Origin: Owenia fusiformis
Taxonomy: Eukaryota; Annelida; Polychaeta; Sabellida; Oweniidae
NCBI GenBank assembly: GCA_903813345.2
Contig: CAIIXF020000007.1
Coordinates: 24,229,564-24,293,563, forward strand
Direction: 5' to 3'
DNA length: 64,000 bases
The position numbers and the translations under genes are program-made. Under the pieces are notes generated by a model, which saw only the letters and a program-made list of their open reading frames with translations, made no database searches and had not been told where the DNA came from. Positions 34,901-49,900 of the stretch are shown here, piece after piece. Position 1 is the first letter of the stretch; each line of letters opens with the position of its first letter.

Positions 34901-37900
34901 GAATTCTTTAATAAAATTAATAAAACTCATTGTATTATTTAAGTTTTAATTTTTTTTAAATATTACAAGATTTATAGAAACAAAGTTTTATCATGAGCAT
35001 GAGCTAATATAAAAACAACAGAAAATATGGATCTTGACCATTTTGCAACCTTGCAATTTAAAGTATTTTGTAATTTCAATTTCTGTGGATAATATCCTTA
35101 CTTTGATATCCAGGTGTACAACTGAACAGTTATGTAAGAACTGAACTACATCCAGGAGTTGGTGCGTATACATTGCTGCCTGGTGCTCTTCAAACTGACT
35201 CTTTTTACAGATATAGTCAAAAAGTCGTCCTCGTGGTAACCTGGAGCATCAAATTGACATGTTTTAATGAAAACATTAGCAAGAACATGCTGTCTGCAGT
35301 ATATACAACAAATTGAAACATTTGAGAATTGTTTGTAGTTTTTTTGATCATTTTGAAAATGATGGAGAAGTTCGAAATATCTTATTTGGAAAGTAATTAA
35401 ACATGCTTATGCAGTGACACTTGGCTCACAATGATGTCAATGTTTCAACGATGGTGGAGTTAACCCCCCCCTCTAAATGGAGGATAAGCCAATAGCCCTA
35501 GAACGTTTAATTGGCCAAAACCATACAGGTTACTTATTGGTGAAGTACGTTTTGAAACTTTTGATGAAATTCATTGCCAGGAATAAGATGAAAAAGATGC
35601 CATTATAACTACTCACAGCTCCAATATGAGAACATAGGCATGTGGTGTGTCATATGCATCAAGAATTGTGACAATATTGTCGTGCCGTAATGTACTCAGG
35701 ATGTGGTGCTCCAAATGGGCATCAGCCTCAGTGCTAGATTTTTTCTCAATATATTTAGTTGCCACTGTTTCACCTGTGCTGGCTTCCACTGTGCGCTTTA
35801 CAACTGAAAATCTGCCCCTGAAACCATACAAAGGTACTTATTTCATTATATTATTGTACATTAAAGCATGTAAAGTGAAACACCACTAGAAGTGGAACAT
35901 CTCATTGGTAGAACATTTCAGAGTCCCAAGACCAACTGACTTAATGTAACATAAACCTCTATAAATGGAACACCTCCCAAGTGGAACATTTTTAGATGTA
36001 CCAAAGGTGTTCCACTTAGACAGGTTTAACTGTATCATTATTTATTTTGTGTAATTAAATCAGTTTTCTTGTTTTACATCAACCATTCATTCATTATTTT
36101 TCCTAAAAATGTTTCCTGTCACTAAGTGACTTTTACCCATCTCCCAAATACAGTTGACTGAATATGTGGAGGCGACAAATCGACCTTGACCCTTAAGTAA
36201 TAATAAATAGAAGCCACTTACCTGGCGATTTCATCCAGACTCGTGTAATCCCTGGCAAAGGAGGACTTCCATTCTAATGGATTCAGCTGTGGGCGAGGTT
36301 TAGATAGGGTTGTAACTGTTACTGGAAGTGAGGGGAGACCAGGGTCACTGATGCCTGCCTCGTTGTGGCAACTAATCCTGAAGACGTATGTCTTACCAGG
36401 CTGTAGTTTTTCTATGACAGTTGACGTGGTTGGGATATACGGCACAACTGCCTGCCAGATGTGAATATCTGCAATAAATATGTAAATAGTACTGTGATAT
36501 CAGTATTATTGTCAATTGTAGTTTATATAAAGAAAAATGTTGACAAAAAATTTAAAAAATCTAAACCATTGAATATCACTTTTGAAAACATGGAATATCA
36601 CTTTTTGAGAAGTGATATTCGATGGTTTGGGGATTTTTTGCGAAAATATGATCCACATATCAAATACATGTATATTCACATGATATTCGATCTATATCCT
36701 TGTAACCATGGGATAAATGTATATATCATTAGCAGCAATTTTGGTGATTTGAAAAGGCAACATGCACATGGCATCCATAGGGTTTCTGTGCAATTTGGAT
36801 TATCTGATTTATTTCATTTAAGTGAATTAAGAACTGAAAACTGACTGAAAAAGTAAAAAGTGTTGGAGCACCAGTAAAAAGCAAGATTTATTATTAGGCA
36901 TTGGCTGAATAATTTTCGGTAAAATGCACATCTTGCATAAGACATTTCTTAGAAAAAACATGAAATTATACTCATCTAGCTATATAGTAGTCAATCAAAG
37001 AGTATAGCAATGAAACAAACCTGCTTCTGCAAATTCTACAGTGTAAGCATCAACTGCGGTGGGGGTAGAGGAAGGGGGTGGAGTCCACTGTAGGACCACC
37101 CTAGGGCCATTATGGTCCACAACCACTGGCTGACTTGGGGGCCCAGGTTTACCTGTAACATACAAATTACAGGATCAATAACATCAGTTCTAATTGTCTA
37201 CAATATAGGTGAAAATAGTCTCACATAGCATCAATCTGAACACACAATTTTATTAAATTCTATTAAACATGAACTCCCTAATTTCTTTAAAAGGTTTCTC
37301 AATTAGTTTAATCAATAACTAATCAAACTTGAATTGAGCTGTGGTAGCGAGAGAACCAACCTCCCCACTGACTATATATTGGCACTAACCTAGAACTGTG
37401 AGTTTAGCTTTGGTGGTGAGAGAACCAACCTCCCCACTGACTATATATTGGTACTAACCTAGAACTGTGAGTTTAGCTGTGGTGGTGAGAGAACCGACCT
37501 CCCTACTGACTATATATTGGTACTAACCTAGAACTGTGAGTTTAGCTGTGGTGGTGAGAGAACCAACCTCCCCACTGACTATATATTGGTACTAACCTAG
37601 AACTGTGAGTTTAGCTGTGGTGGTGAGAGAACCAACCTCCCCACTGACTATATATTGGTACTAACCTAGAACTGTGAGTTTAGCTGTGGTGGTGAGAGAA
37701 CCAACCTCCCCACTGACTATACATGAGTATTCTCCACTGTGCTGTTGTTCAACACGTAATATCTAAAACACAAGAAAGAGATGCTTAGTGGTCTCAATAA
37801 TAAAAAGATAACAGCATGTTATATGGATTTCTGATACACAGTAAATCTGTTAAGTGAAACACTTCTACCAGTGTTAACTTACTTAAATATTTCATTAAAT

Positions 37901-40900
37901 CAATGTGAAATGAACCTCTGTAAGTGGAACACCTCCAAAATGGAACACTATTTTGAGATGTCAGAAAGATTCTACTGGACTGGTGAAAATTAAATTATGT
38001 ACTAATTGTCATGTCATTTTCCTGTAAATGCTGGCAGTAATTTACGCAGAGAAATCTTTAGTGAGCTGGCCCAAGGACAAAGGGTGGGCATCTCTGCCAC
38101 ACTGAAGATAGTGATGAATTTTATTTATATTTTTTCATTTGAAACAGCACATGTGAACATTATATGACATATACAACGTCACACTGACAATTTCTGTACA
38201 TTGTATATCCAATGTTCCACAAGTTATATTTAATTGGGAAGACTCTGTATTTAAACATTTTGAAAATTTCAGAATAGATGGGCTTTATATATATGCTTAG
38301 CTTTCAAAGTTCCAAAGCTGTTCAAGAATTATATGTAAAATGTTGAGCTTGATAAATGTCTTCAGTCATGATTCAATTTACAAATCTGATTGTGAAATAG
38401 AGACAAATTCTTACTTTTAAAGATGACATCCCGTCATCATCATCTGTTATTTGAATACGATCTCCTGACTTCAGAATAGTTTTATCTGGCCCTCGCCAAG
38501 TGATGTTTGGTCGGGGTTTTCCGCAAACTTTACATGTCATAGTTGCTGTTTCACCAGCAGCAACCATGACATCACACAGGGGTTCAACAATCTCAGGCGA
38601 TATTTCATACACAAAGTCAGGATTCAATAACTGCAAAAAAGAGTTCAATCATAGGTTAATTCACAAAATACAAACAAGGTATTAACATGCAAAATATCAC
38701 CACCAAAAAAAGAAAAGATTTGTATGAACAGCGAAATGGTTTAACAAAAACAAGGGACACGTCTGACACAATGTATTTTTCAGTTTTGCCTGTTTCAACT
38801 GTTTTGTCTAAGATAACAAGATCACAGTTTGCTACAAGTGCCTGTTTAGCTGTTTCAATTTCAATTTCCTTGAAACATTTTTGATTTCATTTACATTTCA
38901 AACAATTTGGACATTTTCCCCCTTCCCAAGACATGGTTAATATCTTGACTCTGTTCCCCGATCCTTAGAAAGATCAGATGCTTCAAGTCTCAAAGCTGAA
39001 TAATTGCAAAAATGGTGAAATAATCATTTTCAGAAGTTAACATTCTAATTCTTGATATTACTTAATATAAAACCTGAAAACAAATGGTAACTAGTTTGTA
39101 GACATTTAGGAAACCACAAAGTTCATACCTTAGCCCCTACTTTATCCTTTGATTTATTTTTATCACGCTCTAGGGTATTTTTCCCTGGGTCCTTCTTATC
39201 TGACCTGCCAAAGCTAGGCTTTCTGATTTTCAAAGCAGAGTGCCAAGATTTTCTTAAGGCAGAGTCATTGTCCTTTTGACCAATCACATGGCCAGGAAGC
39301 CAGCCTTCTGCGGCTGGCTGATCTTCACCCCCTAGTCGGTGAACCAGATACATGTTCTGTTGGTTTGTAGCTATTATTTGAACAGTGTCACCCTTTTTAA
39401 GTGTGATTTCATCTTCTCTCACAGCAGTATAGTCCATTAATACTTTCCCACTAGATGGCACCTCACCCTGAAAGTAGCAGACGACATGTTGACACCCCTT
39501 AAGTAGACAAGTCTATTACATTGAAGTAAATGTGTTAACATCCCTTGCATTGATTAGTCATATATAGTTCACATATAATCATGAATTACTGTGAATTGCT
39601 TTATGGTGCTTTAACCAAATCTGCACAAGATGGGCAATTGAAGTCTGTGTCAATGGCAAGTTCAATTTCAAGAAAGTATTTCAAAATGAATCAAATGGTC
39701 ACCAATGTCAGGAAAATTGTGGTAACTTCTAATTAAATAGAGCTAAATAAAACCAATTTATGAAATCCTTCAAAGCCAGGGTTTTATCAATTTTTAATAT
39801 CTATAGCCATTCAAAAATTTTATTAAAATAAGACCTCAGGGATTTATTAAGATTACAGCATGGATTACAAGAGGCATGCTAAAAATTACAGATTCAATAT
39901 AAATTCATGTGGTATAGATAGGATTTATCTAACATGAACTTGAATTGAACTAACACTTTAGTTGGATAAATCCTAGCTTGGTAAAAACCAACCAATTGTT
40001 AAGTATTGTTAACTTACTGGAGAAAGATCCTGATCGCTCTCTGTACTGTTCTGTTTACTTGTACTTTCTTTCAGGTCCCTTACACCATTACCCTCCGGTT
40101 CACCAGAATTATTTGCATACTTAGCTTTTCCTCCTAACCCAGAGTCTGTTTTTGCCTTAGATCGTATCCTAAATCCATCAAAGATACTCTTTTTGGCTAA
40201 TTTCGGTGAATTTGGGGCAACTTGTGTAATATCCGTTTTTGACTTTGCTGTATTGTTGTCCAATGGTTTCCCAACAGGGGAATTAGGGCATGAGTGCTTC
40301 ATGTCTATATCATTGTGTTTTGTGTCAATAGTTGATGTAAGTGGACTTGGCACTGATTTTGTACGTGAGTGCTTGGCAGCTTTGTTTTGCTCTTTTTGAG
40401 CTTTCTTGAGCTCTTTCTCTTGTTGCTGGGCCAGCTTTTTCGCTTCCTTTTCTGCCTTTTTCTGTTCCTTCTTTGTAGTGCTTGAGGAAGGATTGGATTG
40501 GGTCTTCCTGAGTAATGAGTTCTTTTCTTTGCCAGCCTCACCGACTCCAATACTGGAATTTATCAATTCAAACTGGTAATGAAAAGGTTCACTATGATAT
40601 GTTTAAGGAAGATCCACACGATGAGAATATTTTTGTGGAACTTTGAGGAATTTTAAAATTACCAATAATCAATGAAACAGGTTAACATGTTACGTTAGAA
40701 TACATAGTTGAACACCTAAATATTTTGTTTAACTTATGTTGAAATAACTTCCCCAACAGCGGGCGTATGATGATAAATATACCCTGTCCGGAATGAAGCA
40801 CTATAAGGGGTTTATATTAAGGGCTACATCATGACTAATTGATGGAAGTGAATTAAAAGAAAATTCAACTTGAATCAGAAGAAATATTCACAATTTCCGA

Positions 40901-43900
40901 TAAATAAAGGAACAATAGAAAAACAGAGTGATATAATAAACTGGGTATGTTGTTTCGTTCTAATGGTTCCTTTACCGAGATAACTTAATATACAAGCCAA
41001 GGCTGGACATCTATTTTTAATTTAATCAAGCTGAGCCTCTATACATTTGAAATTCTATTGTTGCAATTACATGTTTAAGTTACAATTGTGCTCCAACAAA
41101 ACTGGTAAAAATATTTTGAATAAGAGTGATCTTCAAAATAAAGAGTTATTCTGCATAGTTAATCAGACTGCATTTTAGTCGATCAATTTGAAGACTTTTC
41201 GGGTCTCATTTAAAATTTCATAAACAACTCAAGATAATGTCTAACTGATAATTAGCTGATAATTGTAGCTTTTTACTTACAACTCTTTAGTTAAAGCATT
41301 CTGCCTTGCTTGGTATTCAATGGGAGATTGGATTGCTGAAAAGAAACAAAGAATTTTTAAGATCAAGATATGATGGTCCAATGTCCATATAACTCACATA
41401 TAGAGAATAAGAGGTCCAAAACTCATGTCATTTATTCTACCTCTCGTATTCTTTAATGAAAGAATACTTGTTTATTTCATCCTCTGAAATTTATGAGGTA
41501 ACATAATCAACAAGTTAACTACTCATCGTTGAGTTTATCCAGGTATGATATAATTAAGAAATATAGACCGAAGAGCAGGGGTAATATCGTCGAATACACC
41601 CCGCAGGGCTAGGCACAAACGTTTTCTGTTTGAAAGCTTTTGTGCCTAGCACTAAGGGGTGTATTCGACGATATTACACTTGCTATGAGGTCTATATTAC
41701 GATTCGAACATGAAAACTCACCAAAATGTTACGAATATTCATTATGGTCCGCCGTTATGAAGTCACACATTACCAGGCGTATTGCTCACGAATATGCCCC
41801 AGGTGAAATGTTGAATTTGTTCACAGTTTATAGAAGGCGCGAATAGTCATGTTCGAATCATAAATATATTTCTTTCTGAGGTCCCTGAACTGTGATGTAT
41901 CATGGGTTTAACAAAACAAGGTATAAGATAAATTCAGGGACCTCTGATAACCACACCTCAATTAAAAAAATCATTATTGAGGTACTGAGATAAAACAAGA
42001 TGGGTGGACCCAGAAAGATAGCAAAATATTTAAGATATTATTCAATTAATGGGTGAAATTTGTAATATTATTCATAACCCATTAGAAAATGATTTGCATT
42101 ACCATACCTCTTAAAAAATCACCCTGGAGGTCAAGTAGGTTACGTATCTTAAACATCCAGATTTGTTTATTCTCATCTGTTGAGGCTTGCACAACAAATG
42201 TCTGCTCAGAGCCTGGTGTGCGATCAGTTAAAAGGAATCCTAGTGGTTCATCTTCTACATTATCCTCCAAGGACATCTTGTTGATCTGAAATAAAATATT
42301 TAATTTATTAAGATTTTTTTTTTTTTTATAATTTTTTTATTTCAAAGAATAAGCATGTTAAAGCAATTGCAAAAAAACAATTTAATGTACATTTGTTTTA
42401 ATAAAGACAGACAGATAGATGAGTGAGCAATTCTGTAGGTTCATCATTAAACCAGAACAAAATATGGTTAATAAATGACTTGGGTCTGTTTTACAAACAT
42501 GACAAAGGCTTGCATATACATGTACATAGTGCTTATAAATTCATTAAAGTCTGGCAAACTGAAAACAACAAACCATAGAAGTATGTCTTAATTAATATTA
42601 AACATTTTCAAATTCTTTTCTAAAACATTTTATTGGTCTCTGTATGAGAGAGAATTAGAGATGAGGGTAAAGAGGCTTCCAAGATTACAAACCTTTATGC
42701 TATTCTTGAAGATATAAGTAGAGTTAGTCATAGCTCCCTTCTTCCTCTCAATCACTTCACTGATGATGATGATCTGCTCAAAGAGGAAAACACGTCGCTC
42801 CTTGAAGCGGAGATGTTGACCAGCCACCACCTCAGCCACTTGTACGGTGTCTTGGTGCAGCAGCTTCCCTTGTGCTGTTATCTTACCCTACAACAGAAAA
42901 AGTACAAATAGAAAATATGTCCCACCAGATCACTTGGTGCTCAGTAAGTTTTTTTTATAGACTGAGGATGATTTTGTACATTTGATAGAAATCACACAAA
43001 ATTGTATATTTATTTATTATATATTTGACAAACAATTTCATATCAATGGCACACTCCAACATATATGTAAGTATCTTGGTTTACAATATTCCCAAAATGA
43101 TATTTATAAATGATCAGCAAATCTCAAAATTCTTATCCAAATCTATATATTCATCAATTATTATATTTTGAAGTCAAGTGCTTGGCCAGACATTCTGAAT
43201 TAGTACATCTGCCACTCATTATGTCACAGTTGATTCACAGTTGATCAGCTGAATTCGAAAAGACAACTCTAACTCCATGGAAAAGGTCGATATGTACCTA
43301 CACATACATGCTGCACTTGGTCATTACATATTGATAGCACACACAATAATTTGAAAAAGGAATAAGTGTTCAGATTTCTAGGTGGATTTCAAATGTAACA
43401 ACAAAATATTGAACTGGTCCATTAGGGATATCTCTTGTATCAATATCACCCACTAGGTAGGTACTAAACGCATTTATCTGTATACAAATGGATATTGTAT
43501 GTAATCTGACACAAATGTCAAGACTTTAGATACTGAATATATGACACATCTGGGAGTACATGAAACTCTAGCTGGTCTGCTTGACAGGCTTAATTGACAA
43601 ACACTTAAAAAACTGAAACTTAATCTTGTTTACTACAATCAGGTAATGGACTTTCGTAATGTGCCATATTTGTCCAATAAGCTTTCCGCTAAACTTAGGG
43701 AGACAGGTGCAGCCAGGGGGGGGGGGGGGCATGCAGTTTTTCACCATTCTGAGCTTTTTCCAAGTGATTTTGGGTAAAAGTTGTCATATGTGAACCCTGG
43801 AATCTTTTGAAAAGTAAACCCCCTGGCCCTGGGGAAAAGCTGGCTATGGATCTGGGAGATGTGACCCTGCATTTTGTTATAACTAATGAATAGGATCTTG

Positions 43901-46900
43901 TAGGGGTAATATTAAGTATCAGGGGTATCATTAGTAGAAGGTAACAGGTGTTTACCTGTGGTTGTTAATTCCCAATAATCATGTCTGTTGTCAGAAATTG
44001 TAATGGAAATCCCTAAATATGATCTATATGAATATGACTACTTATATGCTCTGTCATTCACGCAAATCTAAATTGTATGTTATAAATGTTACTCTTTGTC
44101 CTTCATTTAAATAAAGTACCTGTTGTGTAGCATTTTATATTATTATTACAACATGGCATTAACATGCAACCTTTGAATGCCAAATGCCGAACACCATCCA
44201 CAAAAAGTTGGAACCTGTCACCACTCGAGCAAATGCACTCATTAAATCTTATGATCCATAATGTTCACAATTTGGTAAATGTATATTAATTGAGTGTTCA
44301 TCATATTTAGTCTGATATACTTACATCAAAGCCCTGCAACCGTCCCACTTGCATCATGTCATTAGCTGCCTTAGGTACGACGTGCATCACTTCCAGTGCT
44401 TTCTTCAGATCAGTTGTATCGAGTCCAGCCTTCTCAGTATGCTTCATAATGTCCTTCAGGAGCAGCTGGTATTTCATGATCCTCTGGACAGGTTTGATTA
44501 ACAAGTCCTGCAGGAGGAGTCGGTGCCCAAGCTTTTGACGCATCTCCTATGAAAAGAAATGAATTCATGGTTTATAATTTATGTAAGGTTTATTGTATGG
44601 CATTAGGTTTCAATACGAAGCTCCTTCTCGTATTCTCACTCAAATACTTCAGCAGGTTTAATAAGAGAATTTGATGTGAAACTACAGGGTGTGCAATGAG
44701 ACACACAATTGTGATTACAGGGTGTGCAATAAGACACACAATTGTGATTACAGGGTGTGCAATAAGACACACAATTTTGATTACAGGGTGTGCAATAAGA
44801 CACACACTTGTGATTACAGGGTGTGCAATAAGAGACACAATTGTGATTACAGGGTGTGCAATAAGAGACATAATTGTGATTACAGGGTGTGCAATAAGAG
44901 ACACAATTGTGATTACAGGGTGTGCAATAAGACACACAATTGTGATTACAGGGTGAGCAATAAGAGACAAAACATGTGATTATTGTTGTTTAATTACAGA
45001 CAAGAGACTTGATGAAATATTGTTTGTTATAGTTAAAAGCTACTTTTAGCACTATTGGATTTACCTTAGATTAAACAGATGAAGCATTTAAGAAATGAAA
45101 AATTTGAATATTTACCTCAAAGAATGTCTCAATGTATTCAGATACAATATAGTCAGACTTTGGTTTGTTTTCACAATATTTCACATACATATACAGCCTC
45201 CTTTCCTATAAAAACATATAACAATCATATACAATCAGAGAATATCGATTAGATATTAAATATGGACTTAAAGACTGAAAGACTGAACTGCAAATTGAGA
45301 TGAAAAATGTACAGCAAAACAGGCTATTTACATCCAAGAGGAAGTCAAATCTAATCATTCACAAATGAAAATATTTCCTACTGAATAAAGAAAAAATCAA
45401 AATTCATCCCAATTTTGAGAATGCTTATTTGTCAAATAATTTATCCATTAATGAGACCAGAATTATATTCCAAAGAATCAGACACCTTTCATACAGTAAA
45501 TTTTACTTTAAATACAAAAAATGAGAAATTATTATTATCTTCTGGGAGATTGCGTATCTTTATGGCAAACATATCAGGTGTCTCAATATTAGTTCGGAGT
45601 CATATGATAAATACAGACTTGTAAACTGATATAAGAGCAGACTTACATATCTAACAAAAAGCCCTCCTATTCTGTCTGGTTCCTCAAGGCACTTCTCAAT
45701 TTCATTTTGAAATGTCTCCTTGTGCCAGTCATAGATCTGGTGAATGTTTCCAAACACTATCTTGTCTTTGCCTATAATGCATTGAAGGTGAAATCTAAAC
45801 TTTTTATTATTCAATTTATTTATACCAAAATAATATATTACAACGAGAGTTCTTCAATCACTTTGCAACATTATAGAAGAGAATACATATGTAGAAAAAT
45901 AATTACAAATGTACATATGGGTGTTGGTCAGGCCCATGGTTCCCCTGGGTCTTGGGTGATATCAGGTCTGAATCTAAATTAATAAACTTGCATCATGTTA
46001 AAAATCCCTGGCACCCAGTTAATATTTCGAGAAATTATTAAAAACTGGAATATAGAAACAAGCTTTGGATATTTCATATTGACGATTGGTAAAATTGGTA
46101 GAGTTTCCAAACTGCATGGGAATGATCTTAGTCTTTTATTGCATTTAGCAGTTGGAATAACTGTGTAGAGGAGAGGAACCTCTCATAAGAAACCAAATAA
46201 ATCATAGAGAAGTAAGTCATGGAGGCCTAGAAATCTAAATGAGTCTGCTTTAGATCAGTCTGCGAAGTAGCAAGAATATATGGCCGATTCAAACATGACC
46301 ATGCTCTATCAGAGTCTATGATCCAATCAAATTGCAGCATAACTGTTCTCTTATTCTCCATAGATGAATGACTGTTCATTATTAAGCAATGCACCCTAGT
46401 TGGAAAGAAGACATTAAAATCGCACACTGAATTTTACCATATTGAATGGCCTATCATTATTTATTCTTTAACTCAATGAGCACACAAATAAATAAAGAAA
46501 AATTTGAGATTTTTGGGGCATTTCCTGGCACTTAGCTTTAGACTTTAATCCATATCACTCACCTTCCATATCTTCAGGTAGCTCCATCTCTTTCATGCCC
46601 CACATATAGCCCTCCACCACTTTACCCAGGTCTGCCACATAATCTTTCTCCGTCTCTATTAGTTCAGCTATTACATACCTAAAGAGCAACACATAATAAT
46701 ACTGAATATGCATGGAGAGTTTAACATATCAGGTGGAAATTAGAAACTTCAGGAAAATCTAATTTAGATAGTTAGATATTCATGAAAGAATAAACAAACA
46801 AAAAACTTTTGAAATTCTATACATCAATCAAAAGTTGTCTTAAATGTGCAAAAGTAACATAAAATGCATGGACCATATCATATATCATATCATATCAGGT

Positions 46901-49900
46901 GGAAATTAGAAACTTCAGAGAGATCTAATTTAGATAGTTAGATATTCACTGATATAGATAGATATTTATGCACTGATACGCCCAATTACTAAGGGTGTTG
47001 AGTGCACATGCTTTGTACATTCCATTGTTATATTATCATGAAATAAATAAATTCATGAAAGAATAAACAAAAAACTTTTGAAATTCTATACATCAATCAA
47101 AAGTTGTCTTATAACGTGCAAAAGTACATGTCCAAATTTATGCTGACAAAAAAGTTATGCAACATTTTGTAGCTCGGTGGCATTTTTGTGTCACACAATA
47201 AACTTTTGGATAATTCAGTTTCTTTTCTCTAGTTACATGATATCAATTTTAACTTCCATATTTTGACGTTCTGATCATAAAGTACAGTACTCACTTTCTT
47301 TTCTCTAGACGTTCTTTAACTCTTTTTTCTTTAGCCTCAAGGTCTTCTTCTGTAGGTGGTGCCTCCTCATTGTCACGTCTCTCATCCCCGGAGACTGGTT
47401 GTTCTTCTATAGCAGCCATATCTCCTTCAACTTCCTCTTCCTCGTCCCCCGCCTCCTCTTCCTCTTCGACTCCACCAGACTCCTGGATGAGAAAAATGGT
47501 GTGATGTTTAAAATGAATAAAGAAGAGGAAAACATAGGAATCAGTATGGAACAAATAAAAATATAATATAAAGAAATGACATAAATGGTTATCATGTGAA
47601 AAGTACTTGTTTTGTATTATTGCAAAATTTGAACATAAAAAAGTGATAAAAATTAGTTGGAAGAAATATTTCTGCAGCAGTTTGTTCAGCACATTTTTCT
47701 CTGTAGATAGTAAATTTATTTTTCTGGGGATTCCACACTCATTGGGAAATTCCATGATTCAATCAAATTTAAGGGCTTACATCATTTTCTTCACAAAATA
47801 TTTTGAAATTTTGCCACATTTATTTTTTATTTTTTATTTCACTTTTATATGACATAATTCAGTGCAACAAAACAACACCAATGAAATAACTGAAAATCTT
47901 GGAAATAATGCAAAAGAGAAAGGATAAAGAATGATTGCACTGAACAAATTGCTAGGAGATCGGAGATACAAGTAACTTAATGTTAGTAAATATAACAACT
48001 TACAAGTCTGTGTTTGACAATATTTTCTATCTCAGTGGCAAGGTCAACGCTTGAGGGTCCGTTATGACTATCTCCCCCAGTTTCCCCTGTAACTATATCT
48101 TCCTGAGATGTAGGTCTAGAGAAGGAATGACCTTGTATCTGCATAGGGGGTGGGATCTCTATCTCACTGGCCCCCTCTTCCTCCTCAGGCTCAAAAACCT
48201 CACCAATGTCCACCTCCTCAACTTCAACTGCCCCCTGAGGCCGCTCTCTCTGTTCCTGCAAATATATAATATTTATGTCTTCATTAAAATTATTCAAGTT
48301 TGTAACTGAGCTGCCTTATAAATAAGCTCACATCTGAGCACTCTCCCTGGTTTGCATGCAGCACTAATTGATCAAACCCAAAATATTTTGTTTAATTCTC
48401 AAATCTCTGAAACTTATTTATTCTGAATAACCAGCTAACCAGCAATCGATCTATATAAACCAATAATAAGTAGAGCACAGTAAAACAAGTGTAAGTGAAC
48501 ACCTTCGTGATTCGGGCCATAAAAAGTATTCACTCTACACAGTGTTCACTAGAGATTTTCTCATAGACATCAATGGAGTATGCCCTGAAAAATAGTGTTC
48601 ACTAGGAACAGAAATTCACTAAAGGCAGGTGTTCACTTCAATAAGAAAAGTTGTTCATCAAATATGGTGTTCGCTAGGGACAGGTATTTCATCAACTAGA
48701 AATAGGACAACTAGTATATAAAAAAAACCTGATCATTACCTAGAGCTAATCTCGGCATGATATCGCAATTAACTCCAAGTTTACCTAATATAGGAGCACA
48801 TACAAGTTTAGCATCATAAACAATGCAAATCACAGGCAAACCTAATAATGAACTTCGCAATAATGATGTGAGAAAATCCGTCAATATAATCTGATAGCAA
48901 AACTGGCTAAAATGTTATCGCTCTAATCGTCACACGATGCAAGAATGAAAAGTACATTGTGTGCAAGAAAATAAGTGAGCTGATAATATTAAACCAGCAT
49001 ATAAGAGAGCTGAGGCTTGGCTAGCTAGCTTCACTCTAGACTTGTTCTTATCATTTCATTTGCTGGTTGCTATAGCAACCATAACGTAAATTCCCGGGAA
49101 CAAATACACTGGTTGCAGGAAGAGGATCCTCGCAAAACTTAATAGATTCAACAAGTGATCATTGATGCAAACTAATTAAACATGTGTTTAACCTGTAGAT
49201 GATTAGTATGGTAATAAAACTCCAATTAAAACATCTGAGATAAGCAAAAGTAACAAATATATATGAAATTTTATGTGATGCATTGGCTGACAGAAATAGA
49301 CCAGAAAGTCTGGAAAAACTCGTTTCGGCCTATTTTATTGATGATACTATATTTGTTGACTCAAAAATGGCAAGAGTACATTAGGTATCATTGTACAAAT
49401 TACATGATTTGAAACCTTATTCTGTGATTTTTTTCAGAATGGTATATAACAATCTTGAAGGTGAGACCACTGAGAAATGGGAGTATCTAACCAAGTTCAT
49501 GGATTCAAAATTTATTTCATAATCACTTTGTTCTGTTGATTTGTAGTAACCCTTATAATTATATCTTGTATTGAGTAAGGTATATTAAAGACACAGTTTT
49601 CAGCCATAACAAGCCTATAATGTGAAGGTCAGGAGTCTATATTATAAAGGTCCACTATGATCTCATAAATTAGTGAATACTGTGAAGGTCTAATTTGAAA
49701 TTACTGAAATGTTGTATTATGTGAAGGTCTACTAAAAATAAGTGAATTGTAAAGGCCTTATAGAAATGACTAAAAAAGGGTCTGTCTTCTTAAACAATTA
49801 ATGACTGAGCCAGTAATTGAAATGTAAAGGTCTACTAAAAATGAGTGTAATTTCAAGGTCTATTTACAAATGACTAAAATAAAAATGAGTATATATTAAA

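Noticed and set aside
40553-40572. AG acceptor above 40572 for the linker exon
   Set aside because: It would add 20 bases and, with the TT overhang of exon 41281-41335, lead to a TGA within a few codons; the AG above 40552 keeps the frame.
44590-44979. Open frames of 86-126 residues on both strands
   Set aside because: All are translations of the 33-bp minisatellite, whose unit length is a multiple of three.
47483-47755. Upstream extension of the Glu-rich exon to a Met near 47755
   Set aside because: The extension is Phe/Ile-rich intron sequence before a clear pyrimidine tract and CAG at 47483.
33628-48300. Obscurin/UNC-89 as the identity of the DH-Ig-FN3-kinase gene
   Set aside because: Domain order (DH-PH-SH3-Ig-FN3-kinase), the F-G-N-I-x-x-I-Y-x-W-H DH motif and the S-R-L-x-x-F tail are those of Trio/Kalirin.
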